Part shown: piece by piece, positions 15,429 to 24,135 of the stretch | Layout: each line of letters begins with the position of its first letter | Position numbering within the stretch: the stretch's first letter is position 1 | Assembly (NCBI GenBank): GCA_910588965.1 | Contig: CAJUSO010000023.1 | Location: 1-53,128, forward strand | Reading direction: 5' to 3' | DNA: 53,128 nucleotides | Origin: an uncultured Lachnospiraceae bacterium | GTDB taxonomy: Bacteria; Bacillota; Clostridia; Lachnospirales; Lachnospiraceae | The notes under the pieces: generated by a model | What the model saw: the letters and a program-made list of their open reading frames with translations, nothing else | The model's database searches: none | What the model was told of the DNA's origin: nothing | Made by a program: the position numbers and the translations under genes

Positions 15429-17153
15429 ATGATGGATAAGAAAATACTGTTAGTTGCAGTCAATGCAAAATATATACATTCCAACCTTGCCGTCCACAGC
15501 TTAAAGGCATATGCGCAGGAATACCAGGGGCAGGTCCAGGTTGCGGAATATACGATTAATCACCGGGTTCCTTATATTTTGCAGGAAATTTATAAACAGA
15601 AGCCGGATGTCCTCTGTTTTTCCTGTTATATTTGGAACCTAAGGCATGTGCAGGAATTGGCGGCGGAGTTCCATAAGCTGCGCCCCCAAGTCCCCATCTG
15701 GGCGGGAGGGCCGGAGGTTTCCTATGAGCCGGAGAAGTTCCTGCAAAAGTGCCCTATGGCGGCGGGGGTGATGCTGGGGGAGGGGGAAGCGGCTTTTCTG
15801 GAACTTTGCGGCTATTACCTGCAGGGCGCAGGCAGCGGGCAAAAGGATTCCCTAACCCAGATCCCAGGCCTATGCCTTCGGGATGGCCAGGGCGGCTTTG
15901 TGCGTACGTCCCCAAGGCCGCTGCTTCCCATGGATTCCCTGCCTTTTTGCTATACGGATCTGGAAGCGTTTGAGAACCGTATCATTTATTATGAGACAAG
16001 CCGGGGCTGCCCCTTTTCCTGCAGCTACTGCCTGTCTTCCATAGAAAAAGGCCTGCGTTTCCGGTCCCTTTCTCTGGTAAAGGAGGAACTGCAGTTTTTC
16101 CTGGACCATCAGGTTCCGCAGGTAAAGTTTGTGGACCGTACCTTTAATTGCAGCCATGCGCACGCCATGGCAATCTGGGAGTATTTGAAGGAACATGACA
16201 ACGGCGTTACGAATTTCCATTTTGAAGTATCTGCGGATCTGCTGACAGACGATGAGGTTAACTTGCTGTGTTCCCTGCGCCCAGGGCTGGTACAGCTGGA
16301 GATTGGCGTCCAATCCACCTATGCGCCTACCATCCGCGAAATCCGCCGCACGATGGATTTATCCCGCCTGGAATCTGCCTTCCTGCGCATCCAAAGGGCA
16401 GGGAATATCCACCAGCACCTGGATCTGATTGCCGGGCTTCCGCAGGAGGGGTATGCTGCCTTTGCAGAATCTTTCCGGCAAGTGTATGCCTGGAAGCCGC
16501 AGCAGCTGCAGCTTGGGTTTTTGAAGGTACTGAAAGGCTCCTACCTTTATAGGCGCCAGGAGGAGTATGGGTTGGTGTACCAGGAATACCCGCCTTATGA
16601 GGTGATGGCGACCAAGTGGCTGTCCTATGATGAACTGCTGGATATCAAGCTGGTGGAGGAGATGCTGGAAGTGTATTACAACAGCGGCCAGTTTGCGCTG
16701 GCAGTAAAGGTGCTGGAACTTGCCTTTGAGAACCCGTTCTCTTTATTTCTGGAATTGGGCAAATTCTATGAGCGTAAAGGCCTTTTGGGAGCCAGCCATT
16801 CCCGCCTGGGCAGGAGCAGGATTCTGTTGGAATTTGCGGGGGAAAAGGATGGGCAGCATCTGGAGCTGTACCAGGAAGCCCTTACCTTTGACCTTTACAG
16901 CCGGGAAAATATGAAAACGCGCCCTGCCTGGTTGCCGGATTTGGCGGGATACCGGCAGGAGATGCAAAAATACTGCAAAAAAGGGAAGCTGTCCCATATC
17001 GAGCCTTTCTGGTATGATATGGACGCCATAAGGGAGCCTAACGGGCTAAAGGCATATCCGCAGAAAATGCCCGAAAGGCAGCTTTGGCTTTTTTCCTATG
17101 AGAGGAAAAATCCCCTTACCCGGCAGGCAGAGGCAGTGAAAATAACAACCTAG
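15429..17153 (+). CDS. B12-binding domain radical SAM protein (DUF4080)
   Basis: A 574-residue protein. The N terminus (about 1-140) is a Rossmann-like cobalamin-binding domain (LLVAVNAKYIHSNLAVHSLK, later WAGGPEVSYEPE and GEGEAAFLEL). The radical SAM core follows, with the cluster motif CPFSCSYC near residue 195 (Cys-x3-Cys-x2-Cys), and continues to a C-terminal DUF4080 region ending in aromatic, basic sequence. Such enzymes use a [4Fe-4S] cluster and SAM for radical chemistry, often methylation when B12 is present; the substrate of this subfamily is unknown. The start at 15429 follows GGGAGGA by seven bases. A 15-base gap to nth suggests cotranscription. Confidence 0.88.
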   Translation: MMDKKILLVAVNAKYIHSNLAVHSLKAYAQEYQGQVQVAEYTINHRVPYILQEIYKQKPDVLCFSCYIWNLRHVQELAAEFHKLRPQVPIWAGGPEVSYEPEKFLQKCPMAAGVMLGEGEAAFLELCGYYLQGAGSGQKDSLTQIPGLCLRDGQGGFVRTSPRPLLPMDSLPFCYTDLEAFENRIIYYETSRGCPFSCSYCLSSIEKGLRFRSLSLVKEELQFFLDHQVPQVKFVDRTFNCSHAHAMAIWEYLKEHDNGVTNFHFEVSADLLTDDEVNLLCSLRPGLVQLEIGVQSTYAPTIREIRRTMDLSRLESAFLRIQRAGNIHQHLDLIAGLPQEGYAAFAESFRQVYAWKPQQLQLGFLKVLKGSYLYRRQEEYGLVYQEYPPYEVMATKWLSYDELLDIKLVEEMLEVYYNSGQFALAVKVLELAFENPFSLFLELGKFYERKGLLGASHSRLGRSRILLEFAGEKDGQHLELYQEALTFDLYSRENMKTRPAWLPDLAGYRQEMQKYCKKGKLSHIEPFWYDMDAIREPNGLKAYPQKMPERQLWLFSYERKNPLTRQAEAVKITT

Positions 17154-17168
17154 GAGAAGGAGGGACCC

Positions 17169-17801
17169 ATGAAGAAAAGAACCAAAGAAATCCTGGCCCG
17201 GCTGGACGAGGCTTATGGCACGGATTACCGCTGTTACCTAAACCATGACAGCCCATGGCAGCTTTTGATTGCAGTTATCCTGAGCGCCCAGTGCACCGAC
17301 GCCAGGGTGAATATCGTAACCAAGGATTTATTCCAAAAATACAGCACCTTGGAGGCCTTTGCAGGCGCTGGCATAGAGGAAATGGAGCAGGACATCCGTT
17401 CCATCGGCTTCTACCACAATAAGGCGAGGAATATCATTAAGTGCGCCAGGAAATTGGTAGAAGAATTTGGCGGGGAAGTCCCCCAGACTTTAGAAGAGCT
17501 TACCTCCCTCCCTGGCGTAGGCCGTAAGACGGCAAACGTCATCCGGGGAAATGTCTACCATGAGCCAAGCGTGGTGGTGGATACCCATGTGAAGCGGATT
17601 TCCAAGCGCTTGGGGCTGACCCGGGAGGATGACCCGGTTAAGGTGGAATTCGATTTGATGAAAGCATTGCCTAAGGATCATTGGATATTATACAATATCC
17701 AGATTATTACCTTGGGCAGGAGCATCTGCACGGCCAGAAGCCCCAAATGCAGCGAATGTTTTTTGGGCGATTTATGCAAGGCAGAGGACAAACAGGATTA
17801 A
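17169..17801 (+). CDS. nth: Endonuclease III
   Basis: A 210-residue DNA glycosylase and AP lyase that removes oxidised pyrimidines. The helix-hairpin-helix LPGVGRKTANV carries the catalytic Lys120, and the essential Asp138 lies in VVVDTHVKR. The C terminus has the complete [4Fe-4S] loop, Cys187-x6-Cys194-x2-Cys197-x5-Cys203. The length is standard. AGAAGGAGG precedes the ATG. It lies between the radical SAM gene and an exonuclease gene in what looks like one transcript. Confidence 0.97.
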   Translation: MKKRTKEILARLDEAYGTDYRCYLNHDSPWQLLIAVILSAQCTDARVNIVTKDLFQKYSTLEAFAGAGIEEMEQDIRSIGFYHNKARNIIKCARKLVEEFGGEVPQTLEELTSLPGVGRKTANVIRGNVYHEPSVVVDTHVKRISKRLGLTREDDPVKVEFDLMKALPKDHWILYNIQIITLGRSICTARSPKCSECFLGDLCKAEDKQD

Positions 17802-17829
17802 TGGTAAGAATGGTAAGAAAGGAAGCCTT

Positions 17830-18558
17830 ATGCTGGAAGATTATGTGGTAGTAGATTTAGAAATGACGGGGCTGAGGGCGAAAACAGACCGTATTTTAGA
17901 AATAGGCGCCATAAAAGTAGAAGGCGGTATGGAGGCGGGGGCCTTCCATTGCATGGTGAACCCCCACAGGGAGATTCCCCCAGAGGTTACAGCCCTGACC
18001 GGGATCACCAGTGAAATGGCGGCCCAGGGCTGTGAGGCTGCCGAAGCGGTAAGGGGGTTTGCAGGGTTTTCCCAATCCTTCCCCTTGATAGGCCATAATA
18101 TCCGGTTTGATTACAGCTTCCTAAAGCAGGCGGCCGTAAACTACGGCATCCCCCTGGAAAGGGAATGCCTGGATACCCTGAAGCTGTCCCGCAAGTTCCT
18201 GGCGGAAGCGGAGAAAAAGACGTTGGATTACCTCTGCGGGTATTTGGGCATCTGCCGGGAAAAGAACCACCGTGCCTTAGAAGACGCTAAAGCTACCAAT
18301 GGATTATTCCGATATTTACAGGAGAAATTTGGTAGGGAAAACCCTTCTGCCTTCCTCCCAGCCCCTTTCCAGTGCAAGGTAAAGAAGCAGGGGCCTGCCA
18401 GCCCCAGGCAGGTGAAGCGCCTAAAGGAACTGGCCGCCTACCATGGCATAGAACTGGCAATAGAGGCCGGTTCCCTGACGAAAAGCGAAGCTTCCAGGCT
18501 TACGGATAAAATCCTGGCAGCCTATGGGAAAGCCCCAACAGCCCCAAGGGGAAGCTAA
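17830..18558 (+). CDS. DEDDh 3'-5' exonuclease (DnaQ/PolC epsilon-like)
   Basis: A 242-residue protein whose first ~175 residues form a DnaQ-type exonuclease. ExoI is VDLEMTG (Asp9, Glu11), ExoII is HNIRFDYSFL, and ExoIII is HRALEDAKAT with the His of the DEDDh class. The C-terminal ~65 residues (SPRQVKRLKELAAYHGIEL) are a helical extension, probably for DNA or partner binding. It resembles free-standing epsilon-like proofreading or repair exonucleases; the exact substrate is unknown. The gene follows nth by 28 bases and its stop codon overlaps that of the convergent gene. Confidence 0.9.
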   Translation: MLEDYVVVDLEMTGLRAKTDRILEIGAIKVEGGMEAGAFHCMVNPHREIPPEVTALTGITSEMAAQGCEAAEAVRGFAGFSQSFPLIGHNIRFDYSFLKQAAVNYGIPLERECLDTLKLSRKFLAEAEKKTLDYLCGYLGICREKNHRALEDAKATNGLFRYLQEKFGRENPSAFLPAPFQCKVKKQGPASPRQVKRLKELAAYHGIELAIEAGSLTKSEASRLTDKILAAYGKAPTAPRGS

Positions 18559-19157
18559 GCCATCTGTTCCAGCATGTTGAGGATGGGCTGCTTCATGAGG
18601 GAATTTAATTTGCTGGCATACTCTTTCAGTTCCTGGATTTTGCCGTTTTCCCCTTCCTGCAGGTATAACTCTGCCAGGAGCTTGTAGGTGGCCTTAATGT
18701 CGCTGCCGGTTTCCACGGCAAACGCCAGGACGGCGATGGCTTCCCTGGGATGGGAGAGCTCCCCCAGCCGGTGGCCCCATGCATTGAGCGTCCGGGCTAA
18801 GAGCGTAAAGTTCTGGTCATACTGGGTTAGGGCCGGCAGGTTTGCAGCCCCATACTGTAATTTCAGGTCTGTATTGCTGATCCCGGTCAGGTTCAGGATT
18901 TTCTTATCCTTAAGTTCTAGGACCTGGGACTCGCACTGGCTTAGGAAATCATCTGGGAATAAGGCAAAGGGAAGGCTTACCCCTGTAAAATCCACATAGC
19001 CCAGGTGGGAAATATCCTGCTTGCGTGTGGCATTTGCTTCATTTTCCCGCTTCCAAAATTCCCTTTCAGCTTCCTGGCCTTCCCGTTCTGCCTTGTTCCG
19101 CTTAAAGGCGAATACGCCTAGGAGGATAACGAACCAGAAAAAAAAGATTGGAAACAT
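18555..19157 (-). CDS. Membrane-anchored protein of unknown function
   Basis: A 200-residue protein that I do not recognise. One N-terminal membrane segment (MFPIFFFWFVILLGVFAF) is followed by a highly charged, probably coiled-coil stretch (about 20-45) and a cytosolic part. The C-terminal half has paired helices resembling TPR units (HPREAIAVLAFAVETGSDIKATYKLLAELYLQEGE). This suggests a scaffold rather than an enzyme. The start at 19157 is preferred because AAAGGA lies eleven bases before it and the membrane segment then begins at the N terminus. The upstream in-frame start at 19205 would overlap the divergent small ORF's ribosome binding site. Confidence 0.75.
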   Translation of the reverse strand: MFPIFFFWFVILLGVFAFKRNKAEREGQEAEREFWKRENEANATRKQDISHLGYVDFTGVSLPFALFPDDFLSQCESQVLELKDKKILNLTGISNTDLKLQYGAANLPALTQYDQNFTLLARTLNAWGHRLGELSHPREAIAVLAFAVETGSDIKATYKLLAELYLQEGENGKIQELKEYASKLNSLMKQPILNMLEQMA

Positions 19158-19207
19158 AATCGTCACATTCCTTTCTGCATGATCATAATAATTGGAGGTG
19201 AGCACAG

Positions 19208-19312
19208 ATGGACTTCAACAACCAAAAAAACAAGAAAAAATTTGCGGCAGCCGTCGCTATCATCTTAATCCTGTCTATGGTTGTATCATTGTTCCTGGCT
19301 GCCTTTGTCTAA
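19208..19312 (+). CDS. 34-residue single-span membrane peptide
   Basis: A small ORF that begins MDFNNQKNKKKFAAA and continues as one hydrophobic helix to its end (IILILSMVVSLFLAAFV). The positive N terminus and hydrophobic C-terminal helix predict insertion with the N terminus inside. Support for a real gene is a GGAGGTG ribosome binding site seven bases before the ATG and a composition quite unlike chance. It diverges from the membrane-anchored gene with only 50 bases between start codons, leaving little room for separate promoters. Function unknown; a membrane-protein modulator is possible but not shown. Confidence 0.65.
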   Translation: MDFNNQKNKKKFAAAVAIILILSMVVSLFLAAFV

Positions 19313-19392
19313 GGGGCGGCGCAGGAAGCGAACCTGTTCATAATATACAGAAATGAATCGGTAATGTCAATGAAATTCGTTGTTTTCGTGTC

Positions 19393-19420
19393 TTGAAAAG
19401 TTTAGTTTTTATGTTAGAAT
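19393..19420 (+). promoter_or_regulatory. Promoter of the VanW-family gene
   Basis: TTGAAA (19393-19398) and TAGAAT (19415-19420) are separated by 16 bases, 47 bases before the start at 19467. The surrounding sequence is AT-rich. Confidence 0.65.
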
Positions 19421-19466
19421 TGTAGTTGTAGACTATAATCATAGCATATTAGTAGGAGATGAGGGA

Positions 19467-21155
19467 ATGAAGAGAACTTGGAAAAAATACGTGGCCGTTG
19501 CCAGCATGGTGCTGGTATTAGGGCTGGCTGCCGTAATTGCGATTCCCGCAAGCGCAGAGGTGAAAGAGACAGACACTATCCCCAAGCGCGTATATTTTGA
19601 TGAAATTTCCGTTGGAGGGATGACCCAGGAGGAAGCCGAAGCAGCTGTAGAAGAATATATGAAAGGCATACAGAGCCAGACAATTACCATAAGCGCCGGG
19701 AAGAACACGGCACAGATCCCGGTGTCCCAGCTGGGGGTTACCTGGTCCAACCCGGAGATTGTAAAGGAGGCGGCGGGCCTTGGGAAGAGCGGCAACCTGA
19801 TTGCCCGGTATAAAGCCATGAAGGATTTGGAAAATGAGGACAGGGTGTATAACCTTTCCTTTGAAGTAGATAGCCAGAAGGTGGAGCAGGTATTGGAGGC
19901 CAATGCCCCCAAGCTGAACACGGAGGCAAAGGATGCAAGCCTGGCCAGGGAAAACGGCGGGTTCAACATCACGCCGGGCAGCCAGGGCGTAACCGTGAAT
20001 ATTGAGAAATCATTAGAAGTGCTGAATGCATATTTTGCGAAGGAATGGGACGGCGGTTCCGGCACGGTGGAGCTTGTGGCTGATGTAGTGGATCCCAGGG
20101 GAACGGAAGAGGAGTTTGCCAAGGTCAAGGACCTGCTGGGCAGCTTCCATACCTCCTATTCCAGTTCAGGCGCTGGCCGTTCCAAGAACGTAGAGAACGG
20201 GGCGAACCTGATTAATGGCGCCTTGCTTTACCCAGGGGACAGCTTTTCCGTATATGAGGCCGTCAGCCCCTTTGACGCAGAGCATGGGTATGAATTGGCA
20301 GGTTCTTATGAGAACGGGACGACCGTAGAGACGTATGGCGGGGGGATCTGCCAGGTTTCCACGACTTTATATAATGCCGTTATCCGGGCAGAGCTTGAGG
20401 TGACGGAGCGTTCCAACCATTCCATGATTGTAAATTATGTGGATCCGTCAGCAGATGCGGCCATTGCCGGGACCTATAAGGACCTGAAATTTGTCAACAA
20501 TACGGATGCGCCCATTTACATTGAAGGGTATACGGCAGACAGGCAGCTGTATTTTAATATCTTTGGGCAGGAGACCAGGCCTGCGAACCGGGAAGTATCC
20601 TTTGTCAGCGAGACCTTGTCCACGACCCAGCCAGGGGTACAGTACCAGGCTGCGCCGGGAAGGCCCATTGGCTATATTTCCCAGACACAGTCCTCCCATA
20701 CAGGGTATACGGCCCAATTATGGAAAGTCGTAACCGTCGATGGGGTGGAGGAGAGCCGGGAAGTCTTTAACAAGAGCAGCTACAATGCATCGCCTACCAT
20801 TATCCAGGTGGGTACGGCTTCTGGCAACCCATCCGCGGTAGGCGCAATGAATGCGGCAATCGGCAGCCAGAACCGGGGGGCCATCGACGCAGCCATCGCC
20901 CAGTGGAATGACGCAGCCCTTGCGGCGGCAGCGGCAGCCCAGCAGCAGGCGGAGGCAGAAGCAGCAGCAGCAGCCCAGCAGAACCCAGAAGGGCAGCCGC
21001 CGCAGGAAGGCCAAGAAGGGGAAGGCGAAGGCAATAAGCCAGAGGAAGGCGGCAAGCCGGAAGAAGGCGAGGGGCCCGCGGACCAGGAGCCTGGGGAGGA
21101 AGGAGGCGGCCAGGAGCCGCAGCCCCCAGAAGGCCAGGAGGGCGCCGAAGGCTAG
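19467..21155 (+). CDS. VanW family exported protein with PG-binding domain
   Basis: A 562-residue envelope protein. A signal sequence or anchor (about 1-31, ending PASA) is followed by one or two putative peptidoglycan-binding PG_binding_4-type repeats (about 40-225; GGMTQEEAEAAVEEYM). The VanW domain follows (about 227-395, with GDSFSVYEAVSPF and GGGICQVSTTLYNAVIRAEL). VanW proteins are widespread in Firmicutes, but their reaction is unknown. A further beta domain leads to a 100-residue low-complexity tail, first Ala/Gln-rich and then Gly/Glu/Pro-rich. AGGAGATGAGGG precedes the ATG at 19467; the frame is open upstream to 19380 but that start would cover the promoter. Confidence 0.9.
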   Translation: MKRTWKKYVAVASMVLVLGLAAVIAIPASAEVKETDTIPKRVYFDEISVGGMTQEEAEAAVEEYMKGIQSQTITISAGKNTAQIPVSQLGVTWSNPEIVKEAAGLGKSGNLIARYKAMKDLENEDRVYNLSFEVDSQKVEQVLEANAPKLNTEAKDASLARENGGFNITPGSQGVTVNIEKSLEVLNAYFAKEWDGGSGTVELVADVVDPRGTEEEFAKVKDLLGSFHTSYSSSGAGRSKNVENGANLINGALLYPGDSFSVYEAVSPFDAEHGYELAGSYENGTTVETYGGGICQVSTTLYNAVIRAELEVTERSNHSMIVNYVDPSADAAIAGTYKDLKFVNNTDAPIYIEGYTADRQLYFNIFGQETRPANREVSFVSETLSTTQPGVQYQAAPGRPIGYISQTQSSHTGYTAQLWKVVTVDGVEESREVFNKSSYNASPTIIQVGTASGNPSAVGAMNAAIGSQNRGAIDAAIAQWNDAALAAAAAAQQQAEAEAAAAAQQNPEGQPPQEGQEGEGEGNKPEEGGKPEEGEGPADQEPGEEGGGQEPQPPEGQEGAEG

Positions 21156-21286
21156 CAGGGCAGCGATGGGATATAAATGAATAGGTCTTAAATAGGGCTG
21201 TCAAGGAATAACTTAGACAAGTGGGAGTTGTTTCTTGGCAGTTCCTGTATCTTGTAACTGTTAGGAAGATAGGAAGGAGTTGCCAG

Positions 21287-22270
21287 ATGAAGGTTGGGAA
21301 GGTGCCGGAAAGCGTACTGAAGCGTTCCGTGCTGCGCCAGATACACACCAGGCGCGGGGAAGTCTGCATGGGGGCTGGCGTAGGGGAGGACTGTGCGGCG
21401 GTGAAGCTGGCAGGGGATGAGATGTTTGTGGTATCCACAGACCCGATAACAGGTACGGCAGAGGATATCGGCCATTTGGCGATGCATGTCACAATCAATG
21501 ATTTGGCCTCCGCAGGGGCAGAACCAGTGGGCGTCATGCTTACCATATTGCTCCCGGAGGGGAGTGGGGAAGAGGACTTGAAAGCCATTATGGGGCAAGT
21601 TGAGACGGTTTGCCAGCAATATCAGATCCAGATTATGGGAGGGCATACAGAAGTGACCCGGGCAGTCTGCCAGCCCTTGGTGAATGTCTGCGGCGTTGGC
21701 AAGGTGAAGGAAGGCAAGCTGGTTACGACCTCCGGGGCAAGGCCAGGGGATGATATCGTGGCTACGAAATGGGTTGGCCTGGAAGGGACATCTATTTTGG
21801 CGAAGGAAAAGGAAGGGGAACTGCTGGGGCGTTATCCTAAATGGCTGGTAGAAGAGGCGAAAGGGTTTGGAAGATACCTGTCAGTGCTGCCAGAGGCGGC
21901 AGTGGCGGCGGAAGCCGGCGCCAGCGCCATGCATGATGTGACGGAAGGAGGGATTTTTGGGGCGCTGTGGGAATTGGCCGAGAGTTCTGGCATTGGCCTC
22001 GCGGTTGATTTGAAGGATATACCCGTGCGCCAGGAAACCATCGAAATCTGTGAGTTTTTCCAGATCAATCCCTATGGGCTGATTTCCAGCGGCTGCATGC
22101 TGATAGCGCTGCCGGATGGCAACCGCCTCGTACGGGAGCTGGAAAAACATGGGATCCATGCAGTGGTAATTGGGAAAGCCACGGCAGGGAACGACCGGGT
22201 GGTGCACAATGGGGAAGAACGGCGGTTTTTAACGCCCTCAAGCCCGGATGAGCTTTATAAAGTTTTATAA
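21287..22270 (+). CDS. AIR synthase-related protein (PurM/HypE/ThiL-like)
   Basis: A 327-residue cytosolic protein with the PurM fold: an N-terminal ATP-binding half with GAGVGEDCAAV and STDPITGTAEDIGHLAMHV, and a C-terminal half with HDVTEGGIFGALWEL and SSGCMLIAL. The pattern is closest to HypE-like members, but no hydrogenase maturation genes are nearby. A HypE role needs a C-terminal carbamoyl-acceptor Cys, and this protein ends in SSPDELYKVL without one. The specific reaction is therefore unknown, although ATP-dependent activation of an amide or phosphate is typical of the fold. AGGAAGGAG precedes the ATG. It lies about 100 bases before an Lrp-family regulator. Confidence 0.85.
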   Translation: MKVGKVPESVLKRSVLRQIHTRRGEVCMGAGVGEDCAAVKLAGDEMFVVSTDPITGTAEDIGHLAMHVTINDLASAGAEPVGVMLTILLPEGSGEEDLKAIMGQVETVCQQYQIQIMGGHTEVTRAVCQPLVNVCGVGKVKEGKLVTTSGARPGDDIVATKWVGLEGTSILAKEKEGELLGRYPKWLVEEAKGFGRYLSVLPEAAVAAEAGASAMHDVTEGGIFGALWELAESSGIGLAVDLKDIPVRQETIEICEFFQINPYGLISSGCMLIALPDGNRLVRELEKHGIHAVVIGKATAGNDRVVHNGEERRFLTPSSPDELYKVL

Positions 22271-22373
22271 GCGGAAGGTTGGCAGCACCATGTATCTTAG
22301 AAGCGCCAGGTTCCTGCAAAGATGGGGGGCGTTTGGCTATTATGGGCCAGGACAAGAAAAGGAGGCATCCGCA

Positions 22374-22862
22374 ATGGAAATGAGAGAGAAAATCCTGACA
22401 TTTATTGAGAAAAACAGCCGGGTAGACTTAAAAGACCTTGCCGTCATGCTCGGTACAGAGGAAGCAGTTGTGGCCAATGAGCTGGCAGCTATGGAAGAGG
22501 AGCATATTATCTGCGGCTACCACACCCTGATTGACTGGGAGAAGACCAGCATGGAAAAGGTAAACGCTTTGATAGAGGTGCGGGTGACCCCGCAGCGCGG
22601 CAGGGGCTTTGACAGCGTGGCAGAACGTGTCTACAATTATCCGGAGGTAAATGCCGTATACCTGATTTCCGGCGGTTATGACCTTCTGGTGACATTGGAG
22701 GGTAAGACGCTGCGTGAAGTGGCGCAGTTTGTATCAGATAAATTGTCTACGTTAGATTCCGTGCTTAGCACCAAGACCAATTTCATCCTCAAGAAATACA
22801 AGGATCACGGCACCATTATCGCAAAGCCCAAGGAAGATGAAAGGATGTTGGTGAGCTTATGA
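22374..22862 (+). CDS. Lrp/AsnC family transcriptional regulator
   Basis: A 162-residue regulator. The N-terminal winged helix (about 1-60; REKILTFIEKNSRVDLKDLA) is followed by a ligand-binding RAM domain (about 68-150; VNALIEVRVTPQRGRGFD, then VYLISGGYDLLVTLEGK). Family members bind amino acids and control nearby metabolic genes. AGGAGG lies eight bases before the ATG at 22374. Its last four bases overlap the start of the aminotransferase gene (ATGA), so the pair is translationally coupled, and the aminotransferase substrate or product is the likely effector. Confidence 0.93.
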   Translation: MEMREKILTFIEKNSRVDLKDLAVMLGTEEAVVANELAAMEEEHIICGYHTLIDWEKTSMEKVNALIEVRVTPQRGRGFDSVAERVYNYPEVNAVYLISGGYDLLVTLEGKTLREVAQFVSDKLSTLDSVLSTKTNFILKKYKDHGTIIAKPKEDERMLVSL

Positions 22863-24043
22863 GGAACCCGTTATCCAGCCGTATCGTAGGGATCCCCTTT
22901 TCCGGGATCCGGAAATTCTTTGATATTGCTGCAGAAATGACAGATGTGATTTCCCTAGGGGTAGGGGAGCCGGATTTTGACACGCCCTGGCATATCCGTG
23001 ACGAGGGGATTTACTCCTTGGAGCAGGGGCATACGGCTTATACTTCCAATGCGGGATTAAAGGAACTGAAGATAGAGATTGCAAAGTATTTGGAGCGGAG
23101 GTTTGGGGTTTCGTACCATTATGACAAGGAAATGCTGGTTACCGTTGGCGGCAGCGAGGCTATCGACCTGGCCATGCGCGCCATGCTGGATCCAGGGGAT
23201 GAGGTCTTGATCCCACAGCCCAGTTACGTTTCTTATGTGCCCTGCGCGGCTTTGGCAGACGGCGTCCCGGTGGTTATCAGCCTAAAGGAGGAGAACCAAT
23301 TCCGGCTGACTGCCCAGGAATTGGAAGACGCCATTACCCCCAAGACGAAGCTTTTGGTGCTGCCCTTCCCCAATAACCCTACAGGGGCTGTGATGGAGCA
23401 GGAGGATTTAGAGGCCATTGCCAAGGTGGTGGAAGCACACGATCTTTTTATTATCAGTGATGAGATCTATGCAGAACTTACATATCTAGGGGATAGAAGC
23501 CATGTGACGATTGCTTCCCTGCCGGGGATGCGGGAGCGTACCGTCTTAATCAACGGTTTTTCAAAAGCCTATTCCATGACCGGGTGGCGGCTGGGTTATG
23601 CCTGTGCGCCGGAGGCCATTTTAGAACAGATGCTGAAAATACACCAATACGCCATTATGTGCGCCCCCACCACAAGCCAGCATGCAGCCGTGGAGGCTGT
23701 GCGCAACGGGGACCGGGATGTGGAGGGGATGCGGGAGGAATACAATGGCAGGAGGCGGTATGTCATCAAGCGGTTCCGGGATATGGGGCTGCAGTGCTTT
23801 GAGCCTTTTGGGGCGTTTTACGCCTTTCCCTGCATCCGGGAATTTGGGCTGACTTCGGATGAATTTGCCACGCGGATGCTCCAAGAGGAGAAAGTGGTGG
23901 TGGTGCCAGGGACGGCATTTGGCAGCTGCGGCGAAGGGTTTTTAAGGATTTCTTATGCCTATTCCCTGGAAAGCCTCAAGGAAGCCTTAGACCGCATGGA
24001 GCATTTTATCCAAAGGCTGCGGGTGAAATCCCCAATGGGGTAA
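22859..24043 (+). CDS. Class I/II pyridoxal-phosphate aminotransferase
   Basis: A 394-residue fold-type I aminotransferase. The PLP-binding Lys236 lies in NGFSKAYSMTGWRLGY. PNNPTGA, SDEIYAELTY and a C-terminal LRISYAYS (substrate carboxylate Arg) are also present. The sequence resembles the aspartate/aromatic/PatA group; the exact amino donor cannot be read from motifs. It is coupled to the Lrp-family gene by a 4-base overlap, a frequent pairing in Clostridia that suggests amino-acid-responsive expression. A GC-rich gap with a GGCACG/CGTGCC hairpin (about 24049-24083) separates it from trmL. Confidence 0.92.
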   Translation: MRNPLSSRIVGIPFSGIRKFFDIAAEMTDVISLGVGEPDFDTPWHIRDEGIYSLEQGHTAYTSNAGLKELKIEIAKYLERRFGVSYHYDKEMLVTVGGSEAIDLAMRAMLDPGDEVLIPQPSYVSYVPCAALADGVPVVISLKEENQFRLTAQELEDAITPKTKLLVLPFPNNPTGAVMEQEDLEAIAKVVEAHDLFIISDEIYAELTYLGDRSHVTIASLPGMRERTVLINGFSKAYSMTGWRLGYACAPEAILEQMLKIHQYAIMCAPTTSQHAAVEAVRNGDRDVEGMREEYNGRRRYVIKRFRDMGLQCFEPFGAFYAFPCIREFGLTSDEFATRMLQEEKVVVVPGTAFGSCGEGFLRISYAYSLESLKEALDRMEHFIQRLRVKSPMG

Positions 24044-24135
24044 ACAGGCACGGCGTGCGGCTTTTGGCTGCGCCAAGCGTGCCGGCAGGCTTGGGCGTTG
24101 GGCTGGCATAAGAAGAATAGAGGGAGGCCTTAGAC

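Noticed and set aside
24049..24083. GGCACG/CGTGCC inverted repeat as a terminator between the aminotransferase gene and trmL
   Set aside because: The loop is long and no T-run follows, so I could not support termination here.
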